Shown here piece by piece: positions 46,801 through 58,379 of a stretch of DNA of 64,000 bases. The stretch is taken from positions 9,004,762-9,068,761 of the forward strand of contig OZ234503.1 in the NCBI GenBank assembly GCA_965153455.1. Reading direction: 5' to 3'. The translations under genes were made by a program, and so were the position numbers. The notes under the pieces are model-generated. The model saw only the letters and a program-made list of their open reading frames with translations. It was not told where the DNA came from and did not search any database. Source of the stretch: Sphagnum compactum. Taxonomy: Eukaryota; Bryophyta; Sphagnopsida; Sphagnales. Every line of letters begins with the position of its first letter. Within the stretch, counting starts at the first letter, position 1.

Positions 46801-47840
46801 TTCTAAAGTTGATATTGTTGGTCAAATTGCACCTTGTTGCCCTTTTTCTTGAATAGGAAATATTTGATTGATGAAGGTTCCACTCCTCTAGGAATTTGTT
46901 GTAAACTTGCAGTTGGTTGTGATTGATCTCCACCATTAAAGCTTTTGCTCCAAGTGTTTCATATTTCGTTTATAGGGCTATGATCTCTTCCTTCTCAAGG
47001 AAATTTTCCTTGTCCACCCTTAATTTCAGATTCTTGAGATTGGTAATGAATTAAGTCCTAGAAAATTTAACAAGTTTGGTCTCCACCTTAGTAATTTCAT
47101 GATCCATCTCCTACACTAAAGATTGAGCTTGCCAAAATCTATTTCAAAACATAGTAGTTTTGGTTTCAACAACCATCTTGGTCATTTGTGTCCTATTGTG
47201 AGCCTCAAATTCGTTTGCAAATTTGAACTCAAGGCCTTCATTAGTTCAGTGCAGCACCTTCATCTCTCCATGTTGTTTGATGATTTGATCTTCAAGCTTT
47301 GTCTAAGCCTTTTGATGCTTGGCAAATTGAGTTGCAATTTTTTCCCTTCAAATAATTCCACTTGCATTTTGGCAATATGTTGTTTCTACAATTCTATTTC
47401 AAGTTACAACACTCGGGGGTGTGTCTAGTGTTGTTTTCAAATGACAATATTTGCAACTCTTTTTGTAGATCAATAGTTCATTGCTTGGCCTCTTGTCAAG
47501 CTCTAGCTTCTACTTCATGCTTGCTCACCAATGCACCATAGTTATCTACCAACTTAACTATGGTTTGGCTATGTGAGTGAGCTTGCCCTAAGTAATAGGC
47601 TTTACTTATATCATACATCAAGACCTTTAGCATGCATTTGTTATATTCTACTTCTACCAATGTAGAAGGTCCAAGAAACTAAGAAATAGAAATTGGCATA
47701 GGGTGCTTGCCAAGGTTAAACTTTCCCATTAGCCCTACACTAGTTTTTATTTTTCTCTCTCCAAATCACTTGAATGCCAAGGTTCCTTCACTAAGGGCAT
47801 CTTCCTTGTAGAAGATTTTAACTTTGGACCTTACATTGCT
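46800..47840 (-). pseudogene. Decayed ORF with coiled-coil segment, unrecognised
   Basis: Minus-strand translation is protein-like but broken by several stops. It includes GKFNLGKHPMPISIS and LVEVEYNKCMLKVLMYD, then ALVSKHEVEARA and IDLQKELQIL. Further on are LKLRVDKENFLEKEEII and YETLGAKALMVEIN. Charged heptad-like repeats suggest a long coiled coil. The organisation resembles a gag-like or host-domain ORF from a transposable element, but I cannot name the family. Confidence 0.5.
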
Positions 47841-48299
47841 ACATCAAGAGCCATAGCCTTTATGGTCCCACATAGCCCATACAACATTTTCTCGAGTGTT
47901 GTCCACTAGTGGTTAGTAGATCATCACAATGTGAAACAATCCTACGATTTTGTGTATGCCTAATTTTTATCGATTTGGGTGTGCAATACTTACCTCTTCT
48001 CTTTTCTTTTCTCCTTGGACCTTGATTCCTCCAATAGTTGTGCATTCAAAGAGAAGTATCTTATCAGATCTTATCATATTTGGATAGACAAGTGAGTTAA
48101 TGTAATTTACCTGTTATCAATCAAGTAACATGAGCCATTGGATGTGTACACAAGGATTACAAATGCAGTGGATCAAGCTGTTGAAAATAGCTTGAAACTT
48201 GATATTATAGATGAAGAAATCCTGAGATGTTAAATAACTGAAAGAGTGAATCATGTTGCAGATGGCCAGAGCATACAGAAATAATGAACAATGGTGAAC

Positions 48300-50717
48300 T
48301 CATAGAAGTTTTGACCAAGAGCTTGGAGGAGGCATGTCATGCTTGAGGAGATACAACAAGATACCCCCTGCTACAGCTACGTTCAATGATTCAAACAACC
48401 CAGGCATGGGAATTGACACTCTGTTGCATGCCCTTTGAGCAACATCTGAAAGTCCCTGTCCTTCATTACCAAGTACCAAGCACAGTGCGTCTTCTGCCCC
48501 AGCAGTTGCAAGACAATTTGGACCTGAAGCCACAGCAGTCATTTCTATTTGTGTTGGATACATAGCAGCTCCTGAACTGCCATTTACAGAATTTATGGCA
48601 TTGCTGGATGTTGCTGGGAAGGTTACTTGATGTTCCGGTTCAGCTGCATAAAGCTTCATCTGATGAGCATCAACAAATTGTTGCAACAGGTCCCAGTGTC
48701 CTGTGGCAATCGATACCCGAAAACAGGCCCCTCTTGATGCCCTCACAGCTTTCTCATTAAAGGGGTCACAGCAGCCTGGCAGCAGAAATACCCCATCCTG
48801 GAAACATGAACACACAGAGTATCCTATGTGAAAATTTACTTGTTGCAACCGGGGCTCTTTGTCATGTCATCATGAAGGAGGCAAAGAGAAAGAACCAGAG
48901 TGAGATGATACAGACTAACTCTCTGCTTTTGAGGGAATGCCATGCTGACCTTTCTAGTTAACCTGGAAGAGGAGTGACACATGAGGTAAAATCTTTTCAA
49001 GATGAAAGGAATGCATACCCAAGAAAAAGCAGCAGCCGTTCGTAAAAGTGTGCCTAGGTTTCCAGGATCCTGTCAATGCCAAAGAAGCACTCACATCAGC
49101 ACCTACATGATGCAAGACTTAACTGCAATTTCAAGACATTTTGCCATGTTTCAGAGTGAGGAGCAGACAAAAAGTTTGAAAAAACTCTACCCTTCAAAGA
49201 GGTGTCATCAAGATAAACCTGACTTAACTTGAAACTTTCTGATGACAATGGACATGCTGTAGCAGTCCAAACTGATGCTTAAACAGAATCGTCTGGGTTG
49301 CTAATCCCAACTGCACATGCTATAGTGACTATCACCTTCCTAATTAGACAAACACGTGTGATCCATCTCAAACAATAAGGTCCGGGGTGACAGATTATGC
49401 CATTTTCTTAACTGCATTATATTACATAATCTTCCAGTGATGATCATACACTCATAAAAGTGACCACCAAAATCTGTCTGTTGAAGATGAATTTTTCTTT
49501 AAATCATTGAATCTGCCACCCCAGACCTTAATGTAATGGAATCACCTCACCCTTGCCCATTATGTTGGGTGCATGACCTAGCTTGCCCTAACAGGCTTGC
49601 CTGGCACCTTACCCACCATAATGGGCAGGTGCTTGACCACTCCATCATAGTACATTGATGTTAGAGAGAGAGAAACAGTGAGTGCATGCAGGGAGATTCC
49701 ATTACTGTTACAAAGGCAGCAGGATTGACAACAAGAGCAATGAAGGAGTTTTTACCTGGATACCATCAAGCACCAACACACGCCGTGGAGATGGACACCA
49801 ATTGGAAGCTCCACTGGAGGCACTTTGAATCGCCTCAAGATTGCAAAAGGAAGAGGGAAGCGGTAAGACACCAACACATCCAAGTCCTTGTGATGACTCC
49901 ACACCTGCTACCTTGCACATCACAGCCTCACTTACGCGCACAATACGGTCTGACCATATGGCCAAATCAGGTGGCTCAGGTGTCCCATCAAGGACCAGCA
50001 AAACTTCAAACTGAAGACTCTCTCCTCCTCCACCTTTCTTCAGAGCATACTCACAAATCTCCCTTTGAGAAAATCCAGACAAGAAAAAAATCCCTTAATC
50101 CACAACTGCATTCAAATCCTTTTAGAGCTTCGCAATGTAATTTACAGAGAGAGAATTGCATAGCATCTTGAACACTCTGAATTGAGCTCTGTTTAGGGTT
50201 CTGGGTTTTCTTTTTTCCGTTTTTTTCTTCCTGCTGAAATTTTCACAGAAGAAGTTGCGAATGGTTTTTACCTTAAAGGAACAGAGCCCACGACCACAAC
50301 AGATCCACAAGCATTACGGTAGCTGGCGCTCTGCCGCAGCTTCACTAAGTGCTTCACATAAGCATTAGCACCACTGCTGATGATTTCCACATGCCTTGCT
50401 AACTGTACCCCTCTGTCCATCCTCTGTATGTGTCCTCTGCTCTCTTGCTCCAAGCTTTTGGAACTGGCTTCACGTCCTAGGATTCTTCCTCCTCCTCCTC
50501 CTCCTGAGAACTTCTTGACTCCTTCCCCTCCTGATTTGCTGCATCGAAACTCGGTACTTGCCACAAGACCTTTTCTTATTGTATTGTGGCTCTTGAGCTT
50601 GGCCCTGCGCTCTCCACCACTTCTGCTACTACACCCAAACTGTGTTAAAAATTCATCACCAACATGGTGAAGAAGGCTCGGCTTGAATTGCAAAACCTTC
50701 CCATACCACAACTCCAT
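48300..50717 (-). CDS. SpoU/TrmH-family RNA 2'-O-methyltransferase
   Basis: Four exons on the minus strand (50717-50272, 50062-49756, 49069-49019, 48797-48300) give 433 residues. SPOUT-fold enzymes methylate ribose 2'-OH in tRNA or rRNA using S-adenosylmethionine through a trefoil knot. The substrate-binding part contains YVKHLVKLRQSASYR and VVVVGSVPLREIC. Catalytic motif 1, DPGNLGTLLRTA, lies on the 51-nt exon 3 (residues about 252-263). Motif 2, LVLGNEGQGLS, is near 366-376, and motif 3, VSIPMPGLFESLNVAVAGG, is near 394-412. The first 100 residues are basic and Ser/Gly-rich, suggesting organelle import. The frame also opens upstream at a GTG; the ATG is preferred. Similar proteins exist in other plants; the exact RNA target is unknown. 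Confidence 0.93.
49550..49632. repeat. Inverted repeat inside intron 2 of the SpoU gene
   Basis: TGCCCATTATG-TTGGGTGCATGACC (49555-49580) pairs imperfectly with CCCACCATAATGGGCAGGTG (49613-49632). The loop has more CTTGCCC/GGCTTGCC self-similarity. It is probably a small MITE-like hairpin, spliced out with the intron. Confidence 0.5.
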
Positions 50718-50867
50718 CACGTCTCTTATTCACATCGGAGAAGTTCAACTACTGAAAACAACACGATCTTTGTACATATAGCTTTGCACCAGCAGCACCA
50801 GAAAGAACTGGCAGCTTGATGCAGAGATCTCGATTCTTCGCTTCCTGCATCAAGCTCCCTAAACGCT

Positions 50868-50914
50868 AAACCCTAATCCAACGAGTTGTGTGATTTGGCA
50901 GCTCTAAACCCTAA
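50868..50914. promoter_or_regulatory. Two telobox motifs upstream of the SpoU gene
   Basis: AAACCCTAA at 50868-50876 and AAACCCTAAA at about 50906-50915 lie 150-200 bp before the start codon. Teloboxes are common in plant promoters of translation-related genes, which suits an RNA-modification enzyme. Confidence 0.7.
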
Positions 50915-51099
50915 ACCTCCAATGAACTAACTTCATTAGCACCACCTCACTTGGAAAGGGTGCATTGTGCATTTCCCCATTTGCAATCATTTCATTTTGC
51001 AATGTCTCTAAGTTGTTTGGATGTATTTTGCCACCACAAAAACTTCCATGAATGAATGAGTACTTTGAGTTTGGTTATTAAGAGGGTAAAGTTTTTTTT

Positions 51100-51330
51100 T
51101 ATAAATAAAAATAAGTTTTTTTTTTTCGCAAGATCGCCATCCGTCACGCTGACAAACACAACCGACCCCGAGGACAGACCATCTACCAAATCAATCAGCG
51201 CCTTTCCGTCGCGCTCCAGCGAGACGTTGGGGAGCAGCTGATTGCATGCGAGTGCGCCGGCTGAACGCTGGCTTCGCAGCTGACACCAGCGACGATTAGT
51301 CAACCTACATCTAAGATCGGGGCGCCAAAT
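51100..51330. other. Small GC-rich island
   Basis: About 200 bp (51130-51325) are clearly GC-rich and CpG-rich in AT-rich DNA. On the minus strand the block is open with balanced composition, including SLERDGKALIDLVDGL and GSVVFVSV. It may be an old exon, a transposon fragment or part of the SpoU promoter. No homologue is recognised. Confidence 0.35.
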
Positions 51331-52900
51331 AAAAATAAAAATACATTGCTTTTAAAAGGGAAGTGAAACTTAGATGATCACAAAATACGGCGTAAGATAA
51401 CCAAGACTTTAAATGGACACTTTGGATGCATTGTCTAGAAATTGAAAGGGGGAGGAGGGGGGTTTGTTGTTTGATGAAAAAAAAATCATTAAATTGACAA
51501 AGGAAAATGTCTAAAAATTGAAATGGAACATACAACAATTTTACTACCTCCTAGAATTAATTACACATTTTCAAAGTTTGGAGACATACACACCTAGAAT
51601 GGATAGTTAAAAGGCCCATACATAATGACATGGGTTTATAACTTGGGCCCTCCCATATCAACTCATACTCAACTCCTTTAATTGGCATTGCTTCTCCTCC
51701 ACACAAAAGCTCACAAACTTGAATCCAAAAATGGGTTGTCTTGAAATTATTAATGCTTGATCTTAAATGTGACAAAACTTGTCTAAAAATTATTTATTCT
51801 TGATCTTATGTGTGACAAAACTTGTCTAGTGAGTGAACATGTTATTGTGCAAAATGTCAATTGATCATTCAAAATGTGCTAACCTTTCCTACTAAAATAA
51901 TCAACAATTACATCTAATATGACTATGACTGACCTCTAAACCTTGATTAAGTGTCATAAAAAAAATTAATTGAACCTTTTTAGTTCGTTAGCTTCGAACG
52001 AACTTTTGTGGGTTCCTCCATTGGTTTCAAGAATCTCTAAATTCCTTACCATGACCCAAATTTGGAATTTCTTTATGGATCCATGTTGGTTTGGTCAAAG
52101 AAATGTGCAAACATCTAAACCTTTCTGTTTTGGCTTTCGTTTCATAATTGCTTGCACCATGTTGAATTTGCAAATTGCAAGAGTAATTCCAGATAATGGG
52201 GCTTAATAAACATTCAACATTAGAGTTACATTGGTTTTAATCGCAACGCGTAGTGCATTGCTTTGTTCAACACAATACTTTGGTAGACCACACTTCATCA
52301 AAAGATTTCTTTAAGACCTTTGTGACCTAAACCAATGTTAAACATTTTCTGTGGATGAAAGCAAAAAACCGTAATTAAGCTCTGTGGTAGAGCTGCCGAA
52401 GGCATGGTGTTTCAAAGACGTTGAAAAGTTCATTTTCTTGCTTTTCTGTTTTTGGCTTGGTTTGTTGTTTTGTAGGTTATTGTGGAATGTTTGGTGTGCT
52501 AATTTCAGTGATGGAACGTTATCATGGCTACTCAATGGATACTCTTTAGGAGCAGTGTGAGAGGATTGGTGCAAAGCTTCCAGGGGAACGAAGGAAGGTG
52601 GAGAAGAATAAGCTATATGAAGCGGGCTGAGGAGGAGGAAAGAAGACCTTTGGACAGGGGAAGAAGCTAAGTTCTTTTTTTTCTGCTAGTTAGGACATGT
52701 GGAGTTGCTTTGGATTTTGATATTAGTCAGTTTGGGAGCAAAAGTTGATCTAAACTTCTTCATCTCATGAACCTAATGCTTGATCTTTCGTTGTGCCAAG
52801 AGCGTCAGGAAGAGATTAGGTTGTTTAACATTTGCATTTTAGGGACCAAAGCAAGGGAAAGACCTAAAATCATTTTTAATTAAAATAAGCAACCCACCAT
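51331..52900. other. Intergenic, no recognised gene
   Basis: AT-rich. The minus-strand frame 52338-52574 lies downstream of the pogo relic in the same orientation. It could be its decayed C-terminal region, but no motif supports this. Confidence 0.4.
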
Positions 52901-53450
52901 TTCAACCAATTTGAACATTAGATTTGTTGCAATTCCATATGCATTAGGTGCATAATTGTGTAGGTTGTATGCTTCTACTAAGTTAGTGTAGAATGAGTAC
53001 ATGTTGGCAGGGCATAAACCTTTTGTATGTCCAACCTCTAGACCTTATGCAACCTTTAATCACAAATGAAGGTTGGGTTTCCTAAACCATCTAAACCATC
53101 CCCACCTAAAATCCCATTCTTGAAAAACATTTGTTTTTCTTATGTAATCTTAGCAACTTTTTGTTTTGATTGCATGAGTGCAATTGGATGTTCACTTGTT
53201 TGCATCATTTTCACATACTACACAAGTGCCTCCTCTTCCCTTTCTACAAACTTTTTTTGTTTTGCCCCTTTTTTGGATTATGTAATTCCATACAAGTGAT
53301 TCCGTAGTGATGGGATATGCACACCAAACATTTGGGAAGCAACTTGGATTTTGAAGCCAATTTCAACTACTTGCATCAAACCAAATTGTCTTAGTCCAAT
53401 TGCCATTCCTTTTTAGATGTGTCCCTTGCTTAGATGGTCAATGTGTAGGA
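52900..53450 (-). pseudogene. Decayed pogo-type (CENP-B-like HTH) transposase
   Basis: Minus-strand translation shows a helix-turn-helix-like VASQMFGVHIPSLRNHLYGI (about 53283-53345). It is followed by EREEEALV, MMQTSEHPIALMQSKQKVAKIT (about 53143-53210) and FFKNGI. Further on is LDIQKVYALP, then LVEAYNLHNYAP (about 52960). The order matches the psq-type HTH, CENP-B-type HTH and linker of plant pogo-like DDE transposases. Stops break it, and the DDE catalytic core is not legible downstream. Confidence 0.7.
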
Positions 53451-55900
53451 TCCTCAATGTTTTTTGCACTTTTTGAATCAACTTCCCTCAATCTATCATG
53501 TGATTGCCAATAAGAATTGATGCCTTTTCGACCATTTGGTTAATTTGATCCCAAACCAACATTCTTGTCATGTTTATGGTTAACAACCCTCTTTGTTGTG
53601 AATCAATCTTGCATGATTGTAGTTGAAAGATGTTGGGTTCATTTGAAGGATTGTCACCTCACATCAATGGCTTGGTAGGGTTAATCATAGTTGGGTTGGT
53701 TGTAACTAGTTTCCCAATTTTGGAGTATTCATCCTTTGGGATTTTAAGAACAAATTTGCAAATGGGATAGACTACTCTTGAGTGTAGATTTGTGAATTTG
53801 ATTCCTCACCTTTAACACATTCAAAATCTTTTTATTTGTAGTTTAGCAAATTGAAACTTTCATCATCCTCAGTGTTTTCATTGATGTTTTCTTCTTGTAA
53901 TTATATGTCATGAAATAATCCAAACAATTTTCATTTTCAACATTTTCACAATTGATGTTACACATGGTTGTAGACACTCACAACAATAGACAATAATTTA
54001 ACCATTAAAATAATATGAATTACATCCAAGATGGTCATTTAGTGACATATTTTTTGTCAATTACATATTCAAATTGTAATTCAAGCTTCACACAATTTCA
54101 CATTTGTCTTTCAATTTTATCACCTTATAAAAAATTTGTGATCTTTTCAAAGCTCAATGTTAAATGCATGGCAATGGATACCTTTGTATTGCTTTGTAAG
54201 CAAACAATTGTTGGTTCATTCCATAGATGCCACCTCTATGTTTGAATGTTCTATTTAAGGTTTAATTACTTTAGTTTGAATTTCATCTTGGTTTTTTTTT
54301 TTTCGTTCAACACCTTCACTGCTATTGTGTGTACTATTGTCATAATTATTTCAAATTTCAAATATTAAATAATATGGTACTAAGTTTCAACCTCAATTCA
54401 ATAATTTTTTTCATTTTCTGAGTAGCAAGGTTTGAGGTTGAAACAAGGGGTAGGGGTGAAAACGAGGTGCCAATACATAATTAGTTTGTGAAATTCTCTA
54501 TTACATGTACCATTTATATAACTAAGAAGTCCTTGTCCTTAGTTACATTACATAGTTTGTTGCATTATGACATTGTTGTGCCTTCCTGCACATTCCTAAT
54601 AGTTGGTTGACTAAACTTTTTATACCTCACCCTATTATGTGTTTCATAATTCATAAACTTAGTGCTCCCCTACAATTAGTCATGTCTTGTAACATGGACG
54701 GTCTTTTGATTACATAGTCTATTCAACTTCCCACACGTTCTTTTGGATGACATTCAAGTTTTTAATTTTTCTAGCTAATTGATGTTGTACTTAATTTGTA
54801 ATAGTGTACATACTCAATGGAATTCGTGTTTAGACTTTTCCAACGTTTTGGTTGTTGGTTTGCATTTTATATTGGTCCAAGATTGCAATATTTTAAAGTG
54901 TAGTTAAACAAGGTGTCCATCTTGATCCAAGCTCTTGGCACTTTATGAGGCTAGAATGAACCAATAATCACAAGTGCACCATGCAAAATGGATGGTGTGT
55001 GGACAAGAAACATTTGTTTTTGTTTATTCTTGTTATATAAGAAAACTTAGAAATATGGGACCTTAATTGATCCAATGATGGTATAACATTTCACATACAT
55101 TGTTCTAATGGACATTACTTTACTTTTATATTTAGATTGAAACATAGAATGTTCATCATGGGCTTGTTAGGTTGTAGGCACATTACATTTTGGGGTTAAC
55201 ATTATTACAAGGAAAACATTATGGCAATGTTATTTTTGAACTTCAAAAGGTTGGTGATAAGTTTTTTACAATAAATTAACTTGTCATTCATAAGCAAAGT
55301 CATGTTTTGGTGTAGCCTATTTAACTACTTTTGCATGTTATGGAGCGCAATGAAAAAGAAGTCTTTAAAAAAAATTATGTTTTTTTCTCTCGAAAAAATG
55401 ACTTACAATTTGGTCTAGATGTACACATTCATTGTAGATCCACCAAAAAAGCTTGTGTCAAATTTTGTGAATGCCATAGCAAAAAATTGCAAAGCGTCCA
55501 ACATAATTCTGTAGAATTTGTTTCGATTCATAATTGGCAAATCGTCAAAATAAACAGTTTACAAATCCATTGTGGATTTTCAAAAACAAAAATTTGAAAT
55601 TTGTTATCATTTTTGGACATTAAGAACAAGTCTGCCAACCGTAATATATAATAATCAAATGATGTTCAGACTTTACATAGCAAGAACTGTTGTTTGGACC
55701 TCTAAATATGCACAGGATACAACGTAAAGGGCCAGTGCAAAAATATGATCACAACAATACTGTAATGCTATAGCAAGTTCAACATTTTACTGTTGAATAG
55801 TTATTTTATTTTGAAGATTCCACATAAAAAATGGAACATTCAAGAAGATTTGTGAAAGATTCTGTATTTTTCCTTCAGAAGTTTTTTGGCGAAAATTTCA
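53451..55900. other. AT-rich intergenic DNA
   Basis: No gene is recognised. An 88-residue plus-strand frame (55331-55597) is Lys- and Cys-rich and resembles no family I know. Confidence 0.45.
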
Positions 55901-55921
55901 ACATTTCTGAAAACAGTATAA

Positions 55922-56143
55922 TTAGTGTTGAAGCTGCCAAGGTACTACAGTAATTGGCCCATCTGGCGACATTTGATTGACCTGCACACTATCAGAGATT
56001 TCATGTCTATCAATGAGGATGCGGGAATAACTTGCACAATTATTTGGATGTGGTAGACACTGATAAAAGGCCCACATACTGAGTCTGACTGGATCTGCTC
56101 TAAGGTTTAACAATTTCGTGAACTTGGTTGGCAGCTTCAACAT
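55922..56143 (-). CDS. Unrecognised 73-residue open frame downstream of dephospho-CoA kinase
   Basis: The frame reads MLKLPTKFTKLLNLRADPV, then SMWAFYQCLPHPNNCASYS and ILIDRHEISDSVQVNQ. Its composition is more protein-like than its neighbours. It lies 147 bp beyond the kinase stop on the same strand. It could be 3' untranslated sequence, an alternative last exon or a relic of another gene. Confidence 0.25.
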   Translation of the reverse strand: MLKLPTKFTKLLNLRADPVRLSMWAFYQCLPHPNNCASYSRILIDRHEISDSVQVNQMSPDGPITVVPWQLQH

Positions 56144-56289
56144 GTACCTTGTACCTTGGCATCAGTATGGCTCTAAAATCTCCACAGAAATTTTAAAAAA
56201 TTAAAATAAAAAAACCCAAAATCAGTCAGTAAAATCCAAATTTCCCTAATAATCAATGTAATTTACTGATCACCTGTTGTTTTTCAATT

Positions 56290-58183
56290 TTACTGCAATT
56301 TTGCAGCAGCAATGGTGATGACACCTATCACCATGGCAGCAACACCCAACCGTGAAAAGAGAAGCTCTTTCCAAGAAGGAGGTGCAGTGATTGTCTTCTT
56401 CAGATCATTGACAAGTACTTTAGTTTGCTCCAAGGAACCGGAGTTGTCTATCACAATGTCAGCACGGGCACATTTCACATCCAGTGGGAGCTGTGAAGTG
56501 ATGCGGTTGTGAGCTTGCTCCTTGGAGCTGTTGTCTCGAGCCATCAAGCGAGCTTCTTGGGTGCGAACATCAACCCATACTACGACTATGGGTCGTGTGA
56601 GCCAATCGATCTTAGCCTCAAACAACAGCGGCACATCCAATACCACCACTGAAGTCCCGAGTATCCAATGCTTCAGTATTTCATAGAAAAGCCCCAACAT
56701 AATGCATGGTTCCATGGCTCTGAAAATACCACATCACCCACACAGCCCATGGGTACATAAGGATCTCTCAAAACAAATCACTCCACCAGAGGCAGACACA
56801 CATCTATGAGAGTTGCTGAGAAATCTCCAAAACAAACACTTTGAAGGTATGTGACAATAAGGGCAGTCAGAAAACTTTGTGAGAGTCACTCACTAAGTAT
56901 CAGACCAACATCATCTTCACCATGAATAGCAGTGATGAGTCATAAAACTTTGTGGGAGTCGCTCACTAAGTATCCGACCATCGTCACCTCCATCATGAAT
57001 AGCAGTGGCAAGCTGCCATGACTGCCCACTGACTTCATCAGCTCCTGACAATGGTGGGTGTGGATACATACATAACAATCCACTTAAAATTTCAGACAAA
57101 CCATTATACAGAATCTACATCCTGAGTTTCTGTCACATTTCCTGATGCAATGCAAAGACTCAGTCATGATGTTGCATAGCTCTCAAGAGATATAGGTTAT
57201 CCAAAAACTTAATCCTTGCTCAAGCTGCAACTAACTTGCAAGGATAGGCTTCATTCATTTGAGCTTCTTCCCTGTACAAGCAAGCATCTAAGCAAGCACA
57301 TAGTGCACATCACTTGCATAAAGAGGATGGCCATTTCATGTTTCGCAATTTCCACAACAGTGGGATCTCACACTTGTATCCATTTTGTATGAGCGATTTG
57401 AAGTCTCTTAAATCACAGAAACAAAAAGTTTCAACAAAACTGAGTCCAAGAAGCCTTCCAATTTAGCTGTCAATCAATCAAAATTGGCATTAAAATGGGA
57501 AACTCTTTAGCATGTGCAAAACAGGATGCTTTGAAGGAAACAGGATCCTTGAATTTTGAACATTCTCTGATGTATTTTGAAGGTTCAAAATTCAAGGAAA
57601 GAAAAATAGCAAAAAGAAAAAACAAACCTGTTGAGCTGCTTTCGTTTGGCAGCATCAGAGAACACAATCTCTCCGAGCTTTGCACGATCCACTTCTCCAT
57701 TCTCTTGCAATATGCCATTGCCAAAAACTGCCACCACTCGTCTCCAGCCCCAAGTATTTTTCCTCAACGCAGCCTGTGGTAGATAGGTAGCAAGCAAGAA
57801 AAAAATATCAGATTTCCTTTAGTCACATCGCATCCACCTTTTGTTGCATTCCTAGACATAAGAAAAACCGAATTCAATCTTCACTCAAAACTAGGAATAT
57901 GTCCACCTGCTGACCGACTCTCAATCTCGTAGCTTGTTCAATCTCAAAGACAAAAAAGCAGTTGCTTCTCAAATTCCTGCCAGTAACTTGAATCGAAGGG
58001 TTTTCTTCCCCTGCAAGGGGAGAGAGAGAGTAGGAAGGAAGGAAGGAAGGCAGGAAGGAAGAATGACAGACCAACCTGTGCAACTTTATCAGCATCGATG
58101 ACAGGGATTCCTTGAGCTTGAAGCTGTCTTGATACAGTGCTTTTCCCTGATGCAATCCCTCCAGTCAATCCTACCATCCGCAT
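56290..58183 (-). CDS. COAE: Dephospho-CoA kinase
   Basis: Three exons on the minus strand (58183-58076, 57773-57628, 56719-56290) give 227 residues, close to plant homologues. The enzyme phosphorylates the 3'-OH of dephospho-CoA with ATP, the last step of coenzyme A synthesis. The P-loop GGIASGKST (residues 8-16) and IDADKVA (29-35) are on exon 1. [15 protein letters not shown] on exon 2 and [12 protein letters not shown] and [21 protein letters not shown] on exon 3 are family signatures. The AG|A codon joining exons 2 and 3 restores LNRA. A hydrophobic tail ([19 protein letters not shown]) may anchor the protein in a membrane, as in other plant enzymes. The start MRMVGLTGG is preferred over an upstream frame because it fits the family N-terminus. 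Confidence 0.95.
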
Positions 58184-58194
58184 TGTTGTTTCCT

Positions 58195-58275
58195 CCCTCC
58201 TCTCCTTCCCTTCCCTTCCCTTCCCTTCCAAACAAAAATCCTTCACCACTTCCACAAAGCATACCAAACCCTAAA
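58195..58275. promoter_or_regulatory. Dephospho-CoA kinase leader with (GGGAA)n and telobox
   Basis: On the minus strand a purine-rich run of GGGAAGGGAA units (58199-58230) precedes the ATG. A telobox AAACCCTAA lies at 58267-58275. Confidence 0.55.
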
Positions 58276-58379
58276 ACTCAAAAAACCCCAACAACACTCC
58301 TTCCTCTCGTTTTGCTTTCCTTTGACAACAAAAGTAAAACAAATCTCTTTATTTTTTTCAATGTCTTTTAGAATCTTTG

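Noticed and set aside
57944-58267. Longer N-terminus for dephospho-CoA kinase beginning 28 residues upstream
   Set aside because: The extra residues are largely a translation of the (GGGAA)n leader repeat; MRMVGLTGG fits the family N-terminus.
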